DNA from: Kingdonia uniflora
Lineage: Eukaryota; Streptophyta; Magnoliopsida; Ranunculales; Circaeasteraceae
Direction: 5' to 3'
DNA length: 64,000 bases
Assembly: GCA_014058105.1 (NCBI GenBank)
Contig: JACGCM010002493.1
Coordinates: 372,001 to 436,000 of the forward strand
Position numbers and translations under genes: made by a program. The notes below the pieces were generated by a model that was not told the origin of the DNA, did no database searches, and saw only the letters and a program-made list of their open reading frames with translations. Positions 39,710-52,640 of this stretch are shown here, one piece after another (positions within the stretch are counted from its first letter, which is position 1; each line of letters begins with the position of its first letter).

Positions 39710-40132
39710 AATCTTTTCTTGTGTTTTTTTTAAAAGAAAACATTTGTATGTTTCAAGAATAAGGGTCCTTGTGGGCAACTTGACCAAAACCCTCGGTATT
39801 TTCTTCCGATTTGAGAGTTCATCTAGCAGAACTGAAACACATGATCTGCATTGAACAAGATTATTTTGTTAGTTTGGGTGGTCTTTATCTGTAGTTCAGT
39901 AGTTATAATTTTGTGAATTATTCTTCAGATGGAAGTCCAGAATCTCAAGAGTAGAAAATAGAAATGCAAACACAGATGGAACTTCACTATATCAAAATTA
40001 AGCCATGAGACAATTCAAAAAATATATACAGTACTGTATTTACATTTCTATACAGTATGTCTTATAAATATACATTCTGCATTCTTCTGTCAAGAAAAAT
40101 GATCATTAACTCTCATAGATCAGAAGTATGCG
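39710..40132. other. 3' flank of SAC phosphatase gene
   Basis: Non-coding, AT-rich, and probably includes the 3'UTR of the minus-strand SAC gene (a run of short ATACAGTA and TATA motifs near 40020-40080). No gene is seen. Confidence 0.5.
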
Positions 40133-43100
40133 TTAAATGAAAGTCCTTGATTGTCCATTCTCTTCCCCAATGATCCATCTCGTCAGCCTACTCGGATCCT
40201 CTACCAAGTATCTACATCCTGTTGAAACAATTCCGAGATCCCCACCAATCAAATCATACTCTTTGAGAGCAGCCTCCATCTCTGCCTCAACACTTGCATC
40301 ATTTGTTTCAACTACACTGCTGCCTAGACGTAAAGCATCCGCATAATGTTTCTCATTCTCAATATCGTGTTCAAAAGGTTCCATTGCCGGGCCCTATTAT
40401 TTTCATAAGAAAATACGTCAAACAATGAGTTCCATCAGTGAATTAAGGATGGAGCAACTTCGTACTAACAGGGAAAACATATGTAGATCATTTTCACAGG
40501 TAGTACAAAAACTATTTCAGAATAGGCAAACACTATGCAACCGTCAAAAATATTATTTTAGGTCACCTGACAAAACTCAGCGTAGTGTTTGTATATCTCG
40601 CTGTTTTCATCTTGATCACACAGCAGATCCCCGCCGTACAAACCATTGATTTCACTCCCTGAGGTCAACGTAAGATACCTGACAAAATAAAATAATAAGT
40701 ACTAACCTTCATGGTATTTCTTTGATAACAACTCATCATTTATAATAAGTTAAAATTTAATGACATGGTCAAAACAGTATATGTAAAATTTAGTGTTCGT
40801 CTCAATTTACGGGTCAATGCAATATATGGGTGTGTTTTGGTTGATGGAAACAAGGAAAAAGGCTAGGTAACAACGACACTTCACTTTAAAAAACAAAAAA
40901 CAAAAAAACGTGTCCGACACGTGTCCAACACTATCTACAAGGTACTTTTTTATTTTCTACCATATTGGACACCCCGTACCCGTGTCGGACACCGACACCC
41001 GTATCCGTGTCATTGCTGCCTAGGAAAAAAGATAGCCGCCCTTAATAGGAAAATAAAAACAGTATCTAGAAATCAACCTCCTTTTGTAAAAAAAAAATTA
41101 GAAAATTTAAAAAGGGAAATAATGTGTTTTTGCAATAACGAAAGAAAACCAATTCTCTCCATAAATTACATAACACATTAACACTCCTACAGAAAAGGTT
41201 TATTGCAACTTTTCTGCATAATCTAGGGATTATTTATCAATATTACCTTTGGAAGACATCCTCTTCACATGTGTCCCCATTAGAGGGGAGCAAATTTAAG
41301 TCACAAAAGTTGTTGACACTAATCACATCTTGAGACTCTCCATTAGCATTTTCTTGTGCACCAAGTTTTGAGACAGAGGCACTCTCATCAGACTTTCTCT
41401 GGCCAAAGAGCCAATTGGGGCTTTTGAGCTGTATCTCACTGCATAAGAAGATGTATACAAGATTATAAGTACAACTTTAGCTAATAAATTCAGATAAAAC
41501 AATCATTGTTGGAGAGGTCTTGACTCCTATAATTACAAAAATAGGTATAAGGATTATAAAAAATTATATAATGAGCAATTTTCTACTATAGAAACAGAAA
41601 TTAGTTTCCAAAGGATCCGATCAAATAAAGGTTAATTGACCTTGTTAAACCAGAACATAAATATCCTTTCATTACAGGAAACCAATCTTTTTCTCACAAC
41701 TGCACCAAATAGAGCCAGAACTAAATGATCTTTGACGAATTTCAAGAACACTACTGATGCCAAAGAAATCAGTAGTTGTTTTTCTTTACCCTTTGCCTTT
41801 AGGTTGCATTTTTTCCACCTCGGGAAGATTACTTTTGAGATAATCAACAAATTACTATTACTTCCTCAAATAAAATAATGACTAAAATATACTATCTCTG
41901 GGGTAACTGAATTAAGTCTTATAGAGACACGGAATGACTAGTGGATCATTCTTCCAAGAAAACGACCTCAACTTAATAAACTGACAAGCAGCGCAATTCC
42001 GGAATGAATCAAACATAAGCCAATTGTAGGCAATGCAACAACAATTTTATTAAGAGTAGCCAACTGAGGAATACACGAGGCTGCTACAGGAGTAAGTGTA
42101 CCAAATAATTTCATATTACAAAAACTAATAAGAGAAGTATGAAATAAATGAGTTGGAACAGAGAAACTTACGCTGCATCAGGTGCCATTATAGAATTTCC
42201 TGCATTACTGCCTTTTCTTAGATCTGGTTCACTACAAAGCCTCACGTTCTTTATTGAGCTGCATGTTCTCTCTATTAGTTTGTCGAAAGATGTTAGTTTT
42301 ATCCGTAAAAAGTCTTCTCTGCAAGCCGGAATAGGAGTAAGAATAGGTCCTATTCCTAGTCCTAAAGTTCCAATATCAGTTGGAGAACTGCAAATGAGAT
42401 GAAGATGCAATAAGAACTCCAAGTTAAACAATAAAAAGGAAATCCAAGAGAAAAAAACAGTTTATCAGCCATGTAGCAAAGGTAATAACACGTCTGTTGG
42501 TCTCTAGCATGGACACAAAGTATTACAATATAGCATGCTTGCAGTAGTAAAAGCAAACTTTTAAGAATAATAAATAAAGTAACTGAACTGTGCAGTGCTA
42601 ATAAGAGCAAAGTTAATATCAATTACTGGGTCTGTTTAACAATAGATAAATTACTATATGGAAGGGTTACAATAGTTCTTCAGAAGTCACTAATTATTAT
42701 TAGAATACGGGACACTTCATATTATGTATTAGATGTGTATAGTGAGTTGTTGGGATGGGACTGAAAACCAAGAGTGTTCGACACCAATACCACCCAAAAG
42801 TGCACTATTTGTGTGAACATTGTGTAACGGAAGTAGACAGCTATAGAAGCGGGAATTCTTTTAACACACCATCTAAGAGTAAAGAACTGAAATAAAAAAA
42901 AGTACAAACTTTTCTAATTCTCATCATTTGCGTGTAATGAATCTTAGATTCCGAGACCCATTTCTTCCCAAAAATCACGATAAAAGATGTTGTGTTTCAC
43001 TTTTTATCGTTTTTTAAATACATAATACTTCCAAGGGTTCGCCTCTCGTAGGAGGTAAATAATATAAATGGTAGGGTATGAGGGAGGCATGAGTACGATG

Positions 43101-46100
43101 CTATACGTCTGGCTATTAAATATCATCACCTATAGGATATATCTCTAAATTTGCTACCATGATCGTGCCGAAGCGAGAAAAATCAGCGCATTAATAATTT
43201 CTACACTATAACCATCCAACTTTTACCTTTTATCAGGAACAGGGTCATCACCAATTCCAGAAACATGAAGATAGTAGTCAGAATCCAGCTCCCATAGAGC
43301 AGATTTTCCTTCCTGTGGCTTGAAGTAACCCAAAAATCTGGTAAAAACAAAATACGAAGATCCTTATATAATTTTTATAATACCAACACCAATCGCTTAC
43401 ATATTTTCTCATGTATTTCCCTTTACTACAGGCAATAGCTTTCTAAAGTGGAAATTAAATTGACTTCAGGGCAATTACTAGTGGCAGAAGATTTAAATAT
43501 AGGAATAGGGAAGGCAAAAAATAATATATTATTAAAATGTGGGACTCAAGCATTTCAATGTTTTCATACAGCACGTGAAGTGGTTACAAGAAAATCAGGG
43601 AGAGGGGAATTCTCACAAATTTATTGCATCTTGCTTTTCACCGTCAGTGTAAGCGTTGCTGTAGTATCTCTTGATAGACTTGAGAAATTCCCTAGATTGG
43701 GTAGTAGCTTTCCACTTACCTTGCCTCTCAGGGAAAACCTGAAATAGATTATAAGATCTGGTGAGATTAAAATGGCCAAATAATTTTAGAGTAGATAACA
43801 ATTAGCCAAGAAGCAAAAGAGGCATGGGTAGAAGAAAATACAGTGTTGTGAGCTGCAGAACCACCATATTGCTGAGCCAAGGCATCACCCATGCTCTGAT
43901 ACATATCCATTAGAGCTGCAGCAATGCTACTATCAGGATCCACTTTAGGCATATCTGTGAAACCAATTGCATGGAGCTGACGACCTAAAGCTGCTAGTCC
44001 ATAGGCATACTGGGCAACATTTGTTCGATCCAAGCAGTCAATGCAGTTTGTCCGTAGAACTCCACTTTGAAAATGTGGTGTTGACTGTTGGTTAAGCCCA
44101 GATTCTTTGTCTCGATATATAAAGGCTTTCAAAGTTTCACTATTACTACTCATTCTCGAAATATCACCGGAATTAGCTCTGAGATCTCCTAGAGATGTAT
44201 CCCTATATGACATGAAACAAATTTATAACATTTTCAAAAGTTAAATAATGCATTTCATGTACTCCCCCACAGCAAGAAGGTAGTAGCTAAAAATTAAAGA
44301 CTCAAAAGCAACTTTCTTTTTGGCTATATGTGCCCAAGAAACTGTTAACTGGACAATCACTGATTTTTGAAAAGGGTTAAAGGTAACAAGTTTCAAAGTG
44401 AGTTGGCCTTTTGGATTTTGGATAAGAAGCTTCATGAAATCTATCAAAATAAAGGTTAGGAAGCTTCATGAACCTATATAAAAATTTATTTTAAAGTAGA
44501 TCTAAAGAACTAACTAAGAGTACAGTAACCAATATAGATATTGATAGGGAAGAAACTTCATATGCTGGAAATAATAGTTGAAATCTGTTTTAGACTAATA
44601 CAAGTATAACTAATAGATGGCTGACAAATTCCAATACCCCTTATTTTACCACAGTACATTTAGCAGCGTAAATGAAGTGGGAACAGATGATACATGCTAG
44701 TAATATAAAGTAGTAATTTTGCATATCCAACTATACATTATTGACGCATGTCCTATTAAAATGAAATGAAGTTACCTCCCAGTACTTGTTCGACTGAGCT
44801 GGGCTGTTGTTCTCCTTTTAAGAATGACAGGCTTGCCACTATAATAAAAACCAGTTAAATCAAGTGCTTCACTGGCCACAGAACCCAAAACTGCCAAAAC
44901 ATTCGCAGATTTGCTTTATGCACAAAAGAAAAAAACAACAAGATAATTAGCACATAAAAAGAGTTTAATTGTAAAGAAGAATGCGCAAGCTTACCTTTTG
45001 GCAAATTTGTGGAAGTCCCAATGAATAAATTTCAGATGGTTCTCTTCCGAGAGAATCTGGTTTAGATAACCAACTGCATTTGCAAACTCACGTCGTAGCA
45101 TCATTTCTCGAGGCCTTTTCTCAACGGTCTGCATTTATTAGTTCATATAAAGATAAAAATACTATCAAGACTGAACTTAAGGATAACAATGCCACAGGAA
45201 TTTTGAGATAGGTATAAAGTCAAAGAATATAATTGGTAGACAACACGTGAACTTAGGCATGCGGATATAATATGTGGTTATTACACTACCAAACTAGCAT
45301 ATTGTCCATTACATCTGTATAGAAAATAATCAAAGAGCATATTCTTCCCCAAAAGGAATATCTAGATCGATTCGAGAAACTACTTAGATTTAAAGTATAA
45401 TACAAAAAAAACTTTAATGACTTCGTTTTTGGAGTTGAAAAACTGGTTACTGTTGTTATTTCAAATATAATTGTCTGTCTGACCCAATATGTGTTTACAG
45501 ACAATCCGAGTAGATATGGAAGACCCTTAAGTTTGGGGCCTAATTCAAAGCAAGCAAAAAAAAACTAGACAAGATCTGGTCATAGCTGAATCAGCCTTAA
45601 AAATGAGTCCACCAGAGTTAAGTGCAAGTCCGACCAGATCTTAAGTCATCTTGGTTTGTACTCTGGGAGTTGGCGGTACAGGTAGGAGTGAGTCAAATGT
45701 GTTGAGGGTAAAATGGGTTGCAGGGTGAAGTGAGTTATTAAAGATTACAACATCGTGATTGGCGTACTCTCTTCATTAGAAAAGCGTAAAGAAGAGAAAG
45801 TCAGAATACTTATCATCGATAATAAAATAAACAATCCTGCATATAGGGTTCTTTAGGTAATCAATAAAAAGAGAAGAGAAAGAACTGCTACATTGTTGGT
45901 TGCTAGAAAATTCATTTTTCAAGAAAACGGTATACCGAAGAATGAACATGAAAATGAACCTTAATTAGATTAAGCACAATAATTGGATTGCCATATCTCC
46001 TTGCCAGGTCTTCAAAGTGGAACTTGGTTGACTGGTATGTAGGATCGTATCTCTGTACTGAGAAACAAAAATCAGCAAATGTCAAGCATCTCTTAGATTG

Positions 46101-49100
46101 GGCCAGTCAATCAGCAACAAAAACCAAATAAACAACATAATTTGGATACTTACGGATAATATCAGGTTTAGGACTAAGTCTAGCAGCTTCTTGAGACCAG
46201 AAAAGGGGAATTGAACCCCGCATCTGCACCACAGAACTCATTTTTCCTTTGCAAGATCCAGATTCTTCATCAAGCACAATTTGTTCTGTTTCAACATCAT
46301 TTGCAACCCTCCCACGGTCATTTACGCCCCTTTTTAAATAACTGTAATCCATGATCACTATAAGATAGTGATGCTCGGCCAGAAAATTATAATTCACATT
46401 TTTTACAAGTGAAGAGACAAGCCATGGTCTACATTCTATTGAGCTTGGATTGATGATGTAGATATAAGATTATGTGATGGCTGTACTGCTTAATCCAGTG
46501 AAATTTGTTGGTCACTTGTATAAAATGGAAGGACAAAAATAGGGCAGTGCTCAACGGGAGAGTATCAGGTGTTCATGAGATTATCATAAAAGTTATAGGC
46601 TTATAGGTACCATGTTTTATTAGGAAAGTCATTGAGGAGACTACAGGTATCTGCTTTAAACATTTTCTGTACAAATTGGAAACGGTGATTCTACAATGAG
46701 TTTGATGCAAGTTTATATCCATTACTGGCATCCCGTGATTCCCTCTTTTATTGGACTTCCCATAACTTTGGTTGCTGCAGTAACTGAAACATAAACATGT
46801 AATTGGCACATATCTATCAACTAAGTTTTACTTAAAGGAGCATACCGTGTCCCTGCAAAATGACGAGAACGTCTCGAAATAAGAGATACACTAAACTCCC
46901 GCCCGAAGATTGACAGCCTAACCTATCATCATCAGTACAAGTGTCGTTAAGATAGCAAAACTGTAATATCTCCTATACTTTAGTAAACCAAATAACAAAC
47001 CAATTAACACTATTTGGGTACCAGCTGGAAAAATGAAAGTTCATGTACCAAATAAAAAGGGTATGGAGATTCAAGCACTGGAATTATTAGATCGAACTAT
47101 TATGCATTGCAACAATTAGGTTAATTTAGTATGTTCCATCACTTACAGTAAGCAGATATGCATAAATAAGGATATACAAATATGACGCTGCTTGTAAATG
47201 AGTATGATGGCATTATGGTACCAAGTCTCGGATCAGCCAGAATTTCAGAGATGGGCCTGGTTCAATACGATATGGGGTTAAATCTCAGAGAAAAACTAAG
47301 ATCGCTTCAGATCGGTTCAACTCAGCATTTTTCGCCCGAGTTTTAGAGTGAGTTAGATTGGATCGGTTGGTTTAAGTCAAATATAAGTCTGACACCTGGA
47401 AAAATAAAGTTTAAAACAGGTAACAAAAACAAGTTTCCTGAATTACAAGAAGGAAAAACTAGAATAGAGAAAGTTGCATAATCTCCACTAGAATCTTCGG
47501 ATTGTGATGAAACGCTTTGACCGCAAATCGTGTGCTTGAATCTCGTTGAAATATTTCAAACCGTGACGAAAATCTTACGAAAGTTTTAGAGCTGGATATG
47601 CTAGAATATGCAATACTGGATAAAAAAACATATCTTCAAAATATGTAAAACCATGTTCTCCAGACCTTGAAGAGTGAAAGAGCGAAAGAGCATCCTGTTG
47701 TGATCTGTGAGCAGCTGACGTTTGATTTACTCTCCTTTTACCCATTTAAGTATGTTCTACTACGATTTATGAACTCGAATCTGAATCACCCAATCCGGCC
47801 GATTGAGATAGACGGTCCAGGTTCCCCGAGACTTAGGATCAGGACCAAATTAAATATACAGAGAGAGATTGATCACACAGATAAAATGACTAACCTCTTC
47901 CCACCAATAACAAATAAAATTCAACCACAATTACTTTCTGTCCTAAGTTGTCCCATTTTCCCGTTTTACTTTTTTTTTTGGAAGTTGATAGCTCATTCAG
48001 TCATTTGATGTGTGTGAACCTAAGTCTTTATAAAGTCATAAAGAAATATTTCTTGCTTCAAAACATTACTCTCCATATTCCGTAGTTAAGTGTGACGAAT
48101 ATTTGCCCATCTATAAATTTTCTCAATACATTGATACTTAGTATCAAACAAACTAGACGAGTTCCACCATACTTGTGTATTCAAACATATTTCCAATCTT
48201 GGTGAGTCATCCATTCATTGTTGTACACCTGAGAAGTTTGGTTCCAATCAGATGACTGTCCCTTCAAGTCCCCCCGTGCGGAGCTAAAAAATAATCATGA
48301 TTAAAGTACCAGATCCCGGGGAGGGGTGACTTCATTGACTTGCTAGCCAAGGTGGAAAAGGTGTTTGAATACAAGAGTATGGTGGACCTTGTAGAGCTCA
48401 TTTGGTCCATAATGTCATGGAATCGAAAAAACTCATATATGAGCAAATATTCGTCACACTTAACTAAGTAATATGGGGAATAATATTTTAGAACAAGAGA
48501 TGTATCTTAATGTCTTTATAAAGACCCACGTTAACACACATCAAGTGAGTAAACGGCTTATAGATAAAAATGAAAAAAATAGGACAACGACTTAGGGGGA
48601 TTGTGGTTGAGCTATATTAAGTTTCGATGGGAACAGGTTAGTCATTTTATTTGTGTGAATAATCTTTTTACTTCTCTCACTTTCTAACTATTTAAGTATA
48701 TCATAATCCACAATCTCGATATCTGGATGGGGACCTAGATCCCCCACTATTGATCCTAACTCAATCCCTGAATCGAGAGATCCAGCATCTAAGCTAATAC
48801 ATCATATATACAAAGGTAAGAGTAAATCAAACATCAACAACTTACAATATTAGGCTATTTCTCTCCCTCGCTCTTCAAAGACCTGGAAACATGGTTTTAC
48901 GTATTATGATTATCATTTTTTGTCCTCATCATCTAGATATAACACTCCCAAAAGATTGTTGTTAAGATTTGAAGAAGAAGAAATCAACGAGATTCAAGCA
49001 TGATTTTATTATCAAGCGAAGTGTTTCATCACAATCTGAAGATCTCATGGAAATTATGCAACTTACCTTGTTCTAGTTTTCTTCATTCGTTCCTTTTGTC

Positions 49101-52100
49101 ATTAAGGCTCCGTTTGTTTCGTGGAAAATTGGAACTCTTGAATTATATCTTTCCAGATTTTTACTTTTTCAGGATTCCAGTTTCTTGGAATCTCCTTTCC
49201 AGTGTTTGGTTGTACTGAACCATGGAGAAATTTCAGAAAATCCTGGAATTTCTTTTTCCTGATGTTTGTTTAACAATTTTGTTCATGAAAATTTACAAAA
49301 AATAATTATTAAATTTAATTGTACAAAAAAACTATTACAAATAACTGCATCTAGCAAAAAACTATCATCAACAATAGCCATAGAAACATGAAAACATATG
49401 ATACACCAAAAGTGAAACTCGTGTTTTCACAACATATACTCCGAATGATTTCCATTTACAAAAAGGTATGCTCTTTCTCCTCCCTTCTTTGAAGAACCCA
49501 ACATTGAACTCGGGAAATATGGAATAGTAAAGAAAGAAACTAAGTAGGCAAAGGCCGGTATTATATGAGAATTTAAGAAGAAATTCCTATCTAGATTTGT
49601 AGGTGTAGAACATGAAGACTAGTTTTAGGAGTTGATGATTGATGGTGGTGCTTCAAGTTGGGAGAGAATAATGCACAAATTTTGAGAGGTAAAGAACATG
49701 AAGATGAAAGATAAGGCTTGAGATGATAAATGATGAGGGGAGTAGAGGCCATAGTTTTATAAAGATGAAGAGTTCTTTTGGTTTCAAATACTTCTGAGTG
49801 GGTGGGAGCTAAAACAGTCCTGGAAATTTTGTATTCCATCTTTTTGCGGAATGCAAGTTTTCCTTAAATTGGGAAGTTTTTGAATTCCAGGAAAAAAAAT
49901 TATCCACCTAATTTAGTGCAACAAACACCAAACTAAAAGTTTTTCAGGAAATTATCAATTTTGAATTGTTTTTATCAGTAAAACAAATGAAGCCTAAAGG
50001 AAATCCGTATTTATAAAGCTGATAAATTTTAATTTTTACCAGCTGCAAACTTCAAATTTTGACCAAAAAACCAACGCGTTGGTCCGATTTAGGGATGGCA
50101 ATTTGACCTGCTCCGTTGGGGATCCGCCCCGAACGGGGCGAGTTTGGGGTGTATTAAACGGGTATGGGAAGTATAACACAAATCCGTGAGGAAGCGAGGC
50201 AGATTTGGGATTGTCTCAAAAAATCCGTACCCGCCCCACCCTATTTAAATAGTTTATTGCTATTATCCTTAAATATATGAATAAAAACCTATATAAAAGA
50301 GTTTTTTTTGAAAAAATAATTTTATTAGTTAAATGGGGATGGGGATGGGGATGGGATTTAGTTTTGCAATGTGGGGTCAGGGATGGGGATCCCCATTTAA
50401 CTTAAATGGGTATTGGGGCGGGGATAGGAGCGGGGAACTTAGGCGGGGGGGATGGGGATGGGGATGGGATTAGCTCCCTCCCCCCAAATCCGCCTCATTG
50501 CCATCCCTACAATTTGTAGATCCAATGTAATTGCCCTAAAACTCAAGCCACCCCTACAGAGTAGAACAGATCCGAAGCAATCCTAGTTTTTTCCACGATT
50601 TAACCTCAAATCGGACCGTGCCAAACCGATATCGAGTGATCCTCCAGGCCAATCCGAGACTTTGCACCATGACCTGTAAGCCATTCTGACATTGTGATGC
50701 ATCTACAATTGTGTGTCCCTTCACTTATTTACCATTTTTGTGGATTTGTAGTTCTTTTCGGAATGGACCTTCTTCTTAGTTGGCTCATTCGGATATTTCC
50801 GTCACATAAACCACACAAAAAAAAAAAAAAAAAACTTGGAGATCTTTGCTTAGGTTTTTCAGTGATCTATGGAAGGAAATCGGTAAGATTTCATGTAGGT
50901 GAACAAGACATCACTTTCGTATAAATGGGATCTTAGAGGTACATAGATTTATCTTCACTCTTTAGGCTGCTTTAAGGCTTTCTAACTCGTAGGCGCTCCC
51001 AAATTTCCTTTTTATGCATCCTTTTATTTAGCTAAATAATAAACCGTAAACTTAACCAAAAAGGAAAATGTAGTGTTCCTTATTATGTCTTTTCCTTTCA
51101 AGGAATTGGGTAAATATGATAAAAATTAATGTAGTGAACACTAATACCAGTATGTGATGATGGTAGCCAGTTAGAAAAACACGAGCGGAAAACACAAATG
51201 TGAATCTTTGGAGACTAAAAAACATTACTAAATCATACCTCAAAGCTCGTTATTTGGTTTCTTTACATATGTATAAGATGAATGTTTATCAGCATAATAA
51301 AGAATGACCAGCATATCACAAATAAAATAAATACCTGCTTAAAATTTCCATGAACCAGAGCAAGCGTCCAGATAGTATTATTGCATCTTGATCGAATTGG
51401 TTGCGTAAGAAATGCATTCCACACAAATATGTTTTCATATGGCTTACTTTCCTCACCAATTGCCAATACATTTTTCTGCAAGCTTCGCATTATTGGATAT
51501 GTGTAACTATAGAAGAAATCCTTTGTAAGATCAACACTCGATAAGAGCTTCTTGTACCTACAAAAATTTTAAACAATTTTAATGAGCCCAGAAACGACTC
51601 AAACGTGATTAGCCTAGTTTGTTTGTTTCTAATTTATCAAAATTCAACATTGATATTATCGCGTAATATCAAAAATACATACATGAAATCACCTTAGCTC
51701 AGTTTTAGAATGAGCGACATCAGTCTGAATTGATACATGTGGCACAGTAATCATTTGACTGTCATCAATACAATAAATCGCATGACCACAAACACAGCCA
51801 ATCTGCCTCCGCTTCGTAACGAGAATCAAATAATACGACTCCAAAAACTTAATGCAACCTAACATCACATCAACAAAACACAAACTCACTCAGTCACTCA
51901 TAGTATAAAACTGTATATACAAACAAATTGATATAACAGTAAATGACTACTAACCAGCAATACCGAAGACCTTGAAGACGAAAGTGAGGCCACCGGTGGA
52001 CCGGTTACCCTCGCTAATCCTCTGAAGCAAACTCTTCACTTCTTGTTGCGAATAAACCACTGGATCCTCACTAATGTTGAGATCAGACGGCTCAGATCGA

Positions 52101-52382
52101 TCGATCTTTAGTACTCGAAAGAATCGCTTGTGTCGATCGCTCCCAATTAGGTAAAATCTCTGTAATTATTACAATTGATTGTTTGAATTGAAGCAAAACA
52201 TCGAATAAAAATTTTTAAAATAAAAAACTTACTGCTCGGGTCTCATAGAGCTTGAATTTCTCGAGAGAAGATGAGTTTGGATCGATATATTGATCGTTTG
52301 AGGGGTGAAATATTGGATGTAACGGTGGATTCTTCTTCTTCTTCGAATATGATGTCGAATTCTCGGATGATGATTTCGACAT
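40133..52382 (-). CDS. SAC-domain phosphoinositide phosphatase (plant SAC1-SAC5/FIG4-like clade)
   Basis: Sixteen exons keep phase and give 917 aa: 52233-52382, 51955-52159, 51693-51858, 51335-51557, 46846-46922, 46154-46341, 45960-46057, 44995-45128, 44776-44913, 43842-44202, 43617-43738, 43227-43337, 42172-42387, 41247-41438, 40567-40678, 40133-40393. After a short Ser/Lys-rich start comes the SAC N-lobe ([35 protein letters not shown]) and catalytic domain ([40 protein letters not shown]). The catalytic CX5R(T) is [11 protein letters not shown] (Cys513, Arg519). The C-terminus resembles FIG4 and plant SAC1-5, which dephosphorylate PI(3,5)P2 at the tonoplast or endomembranes and affect vacuole and wall formation. 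The length is near that reported for Arabidopsis SAC1. Intron 4 (46923-51334) is enlarged to 4.4 kb by transposons. Confidence 0.95.
40890..41020. repeat. GTGTCCGACAC-type repeat remnant
   Basis: Several copies of GTGTCCGACAC/GTGTCGGACAC and GTGTCC lie in direct and inverted order inside SAC intron 14. This motif cluster is common in plant dispersed repeats. The class is not determined. Confidence 0.5.
49106..49994. mobile_element. Harbinger-type MITE (family C) nested in foldback element
   Basis: The ends GGCTCCGTTTGTTTCGTGG and, in reverse, GGCTTCATTTGTTTTACTG are inverted repeats. TAA is duplicated at 49103-49105 and 49995-49997. The element is 889 bp and no transposase is visible; the minus open frame at 49591-49839 is not recognisable. 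GGCTCCGTTTG-type ends are common in plant MITEs. Confidence 0.8.
50090..50509. mobile_element. hAT-like MITE nested in foldback element
   Basis: The left end TAGGGATGGCAAT and the right end ATTGCCATCCCTA are perfect 13-bp inverted repeats, typical of plant hAT MITEs. The interior holds a GGGGAT-rich low-complexity tract (about 50336-50475). The flanking 8-mers do not match clearly. Confidence 0.75.
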
Positions 52383-52640
52383 GGTGATATGATACGTAGA
52401 GGAGAGTTTCTTCTCTTCTCGGAATTGAATCCAACTCGGTTTTGTTTTTGTGAAACGAAGCTAACGGGTACGTGCGAGGGAAAAGTGTTGTTAATGATAG
52501 ACGACGCTGGTGTTGTTTTGGGTAAAACAACGAACTTGGTTTGGAGTTGCGAAACAAGAATTGCATTGAAAACTCCGTACTTAAATGTGGGGTATTTTAG
52601 TTTGAGGTTTACGGTTTACCAGGGGATGGTGCCATTTTAA

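Larger units (their letters stand above)
47215..50672. mobile_element. Giant foldback (long-TIR, MULE-like) element in SAC intron 4
   Basis: The two halves are inverted copies with arms of roughly 990 bp around a loop at about 48205-48345. Matched landmarks are AAGTCTCGGAT near 47226 and, in reverse, near 50652; GATTGTGATGAAAC near 47502 and 49034; ATATTCGTCACACTTAACTA near 48440-48470 against its complement near 48085-48110. The right arm is longer only because two MITEs (49106-49994, 50090-50509) are inserted in it. No transposase is present. I could not find a convincing target duplication, so the exact ends are approximate. Confidence 0.75.

Noticed and set aside
48264..48446. Possible captured gene fragment in the foldback loop
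   Set aside because: The 60-codon frame has no recognisable motif and partly overlaps the inverted arms. It is kept only as a question in the findings.
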